This document shows positions 4,648-5,976 of a DNA stretch of 5,976 bases, in pieces; positions within the stretch are counted from its first letter, which is position 1, and each line of letters begins with the position of its first letter. The stretch is from Bacillota bacterium. GTDB taxonomy: Bacteria; Bacillota_E; Sulfobacillia; Sulfobacillales; Sulfobacillaceae. The stretch spans positions 1-5,976 of the forward strand of contig JAKADJ010000159.1 in NCBI GenBank assembly GCA_021820645.1. The letters run 5' to 3'. A program made the position numbers and the translations under genes. The notes under the pieces were generated by a model. That model worked only from the letters and a program-made list of their open reading frames with translations. It was not told where the DNA came from and did no database searches.

Positions 4648-5976
4648 ATGAACCTGAAGCAATGGATTACTGCGCTCGCGAAAGGAAATCTCGACCCTAT
4701 CCCTGACCAGCCGATTCCTCAAAATCCCGGGGAAGAAATTTATCTGGATACCCTAAGGCCCCCCCGATCAGGGATGGTATGGGTCGATTCCAATGGCCAT
4801 ATTATCGTGAAAAATCCCGACCCCGGAGAGCCCTATGCGGTCATTTATCTGGACCCGGACCGTCACGATATGGAATTGTTAGTGAATGGGAAGCCCTCTA
4901 GTGGATCGATTGTCGTGCAAGAAAGCGATCACATTATAGCGAGACCGGAGTCACCGGCCTCTAAGTCTCGAGTGGCCATCGACGTGGATGGGCCGGGAAT
5001 GGTGGCGACCCTGACCGCGACGTTTGAACGGGGGATGGTGCGTCAACTCCGAGAAACACCCCCGCTGCACTTCCTGGAACTTCTGACCGACAATTTTCTG
5101 CGTGCACCCGTCCCCATTGTGGTTGAACACGTGCGCGACGAAATGGATCGTCAAAAAATTCGGTACGGTCGTGTCGCGCTAGAGGTGATTGAGGAATTCC
5201 TCGCGCAAAGAAAGACCGGTGCGATCCCCATTGCTCACGGGACGCCAGCGGTCGCTGCGGTCGCCGACACCTATCTCCCGACCGCCCGACACCGAGTGGA
5301 ATATTACCCAGGAACCGAAATTTCGCATCCAGATCTCGTTTCGGCCGGGACCGTGGTGGCTAGTCGCGTCACCGGAAGCCCTTCACGGGTCGGCATGACC
5401 GTGTTCGGGACACCAATTGCACCGCCCCAGGCGGCACCATCGACCTTTCGTTTCGGCAACGGCATCGTTGTCACGAGTACGGGCCAACATTTGGTAGCTA
5501 AGTCGTCGGGCCGAGTCATTTGGGACGACAAAGGCGTCACCTTAATCCCCTTAAAAGCCGTAGCAGGAGCTCTTACCCGTGATCATGAAATTCTCCACGA
5601 GGAAGGCGACCTTGTCGTGCAAGGATCCGTGGTCCAAACCGTGCTGATTGCGTACGGAAATGTGGTCATTACCGGGGATGTCAGTCATTCGCGCATCATC
5701 GCCGGTGGGAGCATCTTCATTAACGGAACTACGGATTATGCAACCGTGGAATGTGGTGTCGACCAACCGTTCGCCATGGAGTTACGACGCAAGATTGAGG
5801 AAATCGGGGATGCCATCGGAACGCTAACCCAGATGATGGATCAGATCCATCAAGAAGCGCCCGAGGCATATCGGAGTCAATTTCCGAATCTATTAGAAAA
5901 GCTATTTCGACAGAAGTGTGGTTTCGTGCCCACCACGGTGTTATGGCTGAGTCAGAATCAGTGGCTGTGGAAAAAT
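4648..5976 (+). CDS. FapA/DUF342 family protein (3' end outside window)
   Basis: The frame is open for 443 codons from the ATG at 4648 to the edge of the window without a stop, so the C-terminus is missing. The start lies one base after the REC stop (TAAAATG), with only a weak AAGAAG ahead of it, so translational coupling is likely. Residues about 42-100 resemble the small N-terminal DUF342 domain (HIIVKNP, LLVNGKP, SIVVQESDHI). Residues about 108-210 resemble the family's FapA_N region (VAIDVDGPGMVA, RYGRVALEVIEEFL). Residues about 215-370 are Gly/Val-rich beta strands typical of its beta-helix (FRFGNGIVV, EGDLVVQGSVV, GNVVITGDV, AGGSIFING). Residues about 376-401 form a charged helix that probably starts the usual C-terminal coiled coil. 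Family members are linked to flagellar assembly and polar localisation (Vibrio FapA) and often lie near motility or signalling genes, but their biochemical role in Bacillota is poorly known. No signal peptide or membrane segment is seen. Confidence 0.9.
   Translation, partial: MNLKQWITALAKGNLDPIPDQPIPQNPGEEIYLDTLRPPRSGMVWVDSNGHIIVKNPDPGEPYAVIYLDPDRHDMELLVNGKPSSGSIVVQESDHIIARPESPASKSRVAIDVDGPGMVATLTATFERGMVRQLRETPPLHFLELLTDNFLRAPVPIVVEHVRDEMDRQKIRYGRVALEVIEEFLAQRKTGAIPIAHGTPAVAAVADTYLPTARHRVEYYPGTEISHPDLVSAGTVVASRVTGSPSRVGMTVFGTPIAPPQAAPSTFRFGNGIVVTSTGQHLVAKSSGRVIWDDKGVTLIPLKAVAGALTRDHEILHEEGDLVVQGSVVQTVLIAYGNVVITGDVSHSRIIAGGSIFINGTTDYATVECGVDQPFAMELRRKIEEIGDAIGTLTQMMDQIHQEAPEAYRSQFPNLLEKLFRQKCGFVPTTVLWLSQNQWLWKN

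Overview
The window reads as a piece of a spore-forming Bacillota chromosome of moderate GC (mid-50s % by eye). All four genes lie on the + strand. The clues are strong AGGAGG-type ribosome binding sites, two intergenic sequences matching the sporulation sigma factor SigH (Spo0H) consensus, Spo0A-box-like heptamers at the same places, and a FapA/DUF342 protein. A Sulfobacillus-like or related deep-branching Bacillota is a plausible host. That is an impression from composition and gene content, not a proven assignment.

Layout. (1) Bases 2-1297: the 3' part of a gene for a two-domain protein, a nitrilase-fold domain fused to an amidohydrolase-2 (TIM-barrel) domain. The visible catalytic Cys of the first domain and the HxH and terminal Asp metal ligands of the second are all replaced, so it looks like a double pseudoenzyme. 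(2) Bases 1298-1543: a 246-base gap with a near-perfect SigH promoter, tandem Spo0A-like boxes and a leader of about 165 nt with a clear hairpin. (3) Bases 1544-4114: an 856-residue cyclic-di-GMP protein with an unrecognised N-terminal module, then GAF, PAS, degenerate GGDEF and intact EAL domains, predicted to be a sensor-controlled c-di-GMP phosphodiesterase. (4) Bases 4115-4217: a 103-base gap with a second SigH-like promoter, an inverted repeat and one Spo0A-like heptamer. (5) Bases 4218-4646: a stand-alone 142-residue receiver (REC) protein. (6) Bases 4648-5976: a FapA/DUF342 protein starting one base after the REC stop codon and running off the right edge.

How they may work together. 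The REC and FapA genes are almost certainly one transcription unit. That unit and the phosphodiesterase gene each appear to have their own SigH promoter (AAAGGATAT-N12-GTCGAATAT and AAAGGAAAT-N11-CGCGAATTT), suggesting co-expression on entry into stationary phase or sporulation. The inferred picture is a post-exponential module that lowers c-di-GMP and adjusts a cell-surface, motility or localisation function through a REC/FapA pair. The pseudoenzyme gene upstream is unrelated by motif, and its own promoter is outside the window. No tRNA, rRNA, CRISPR array, insertion sequence or strong Rho-independent terminator on the + strand was seen.
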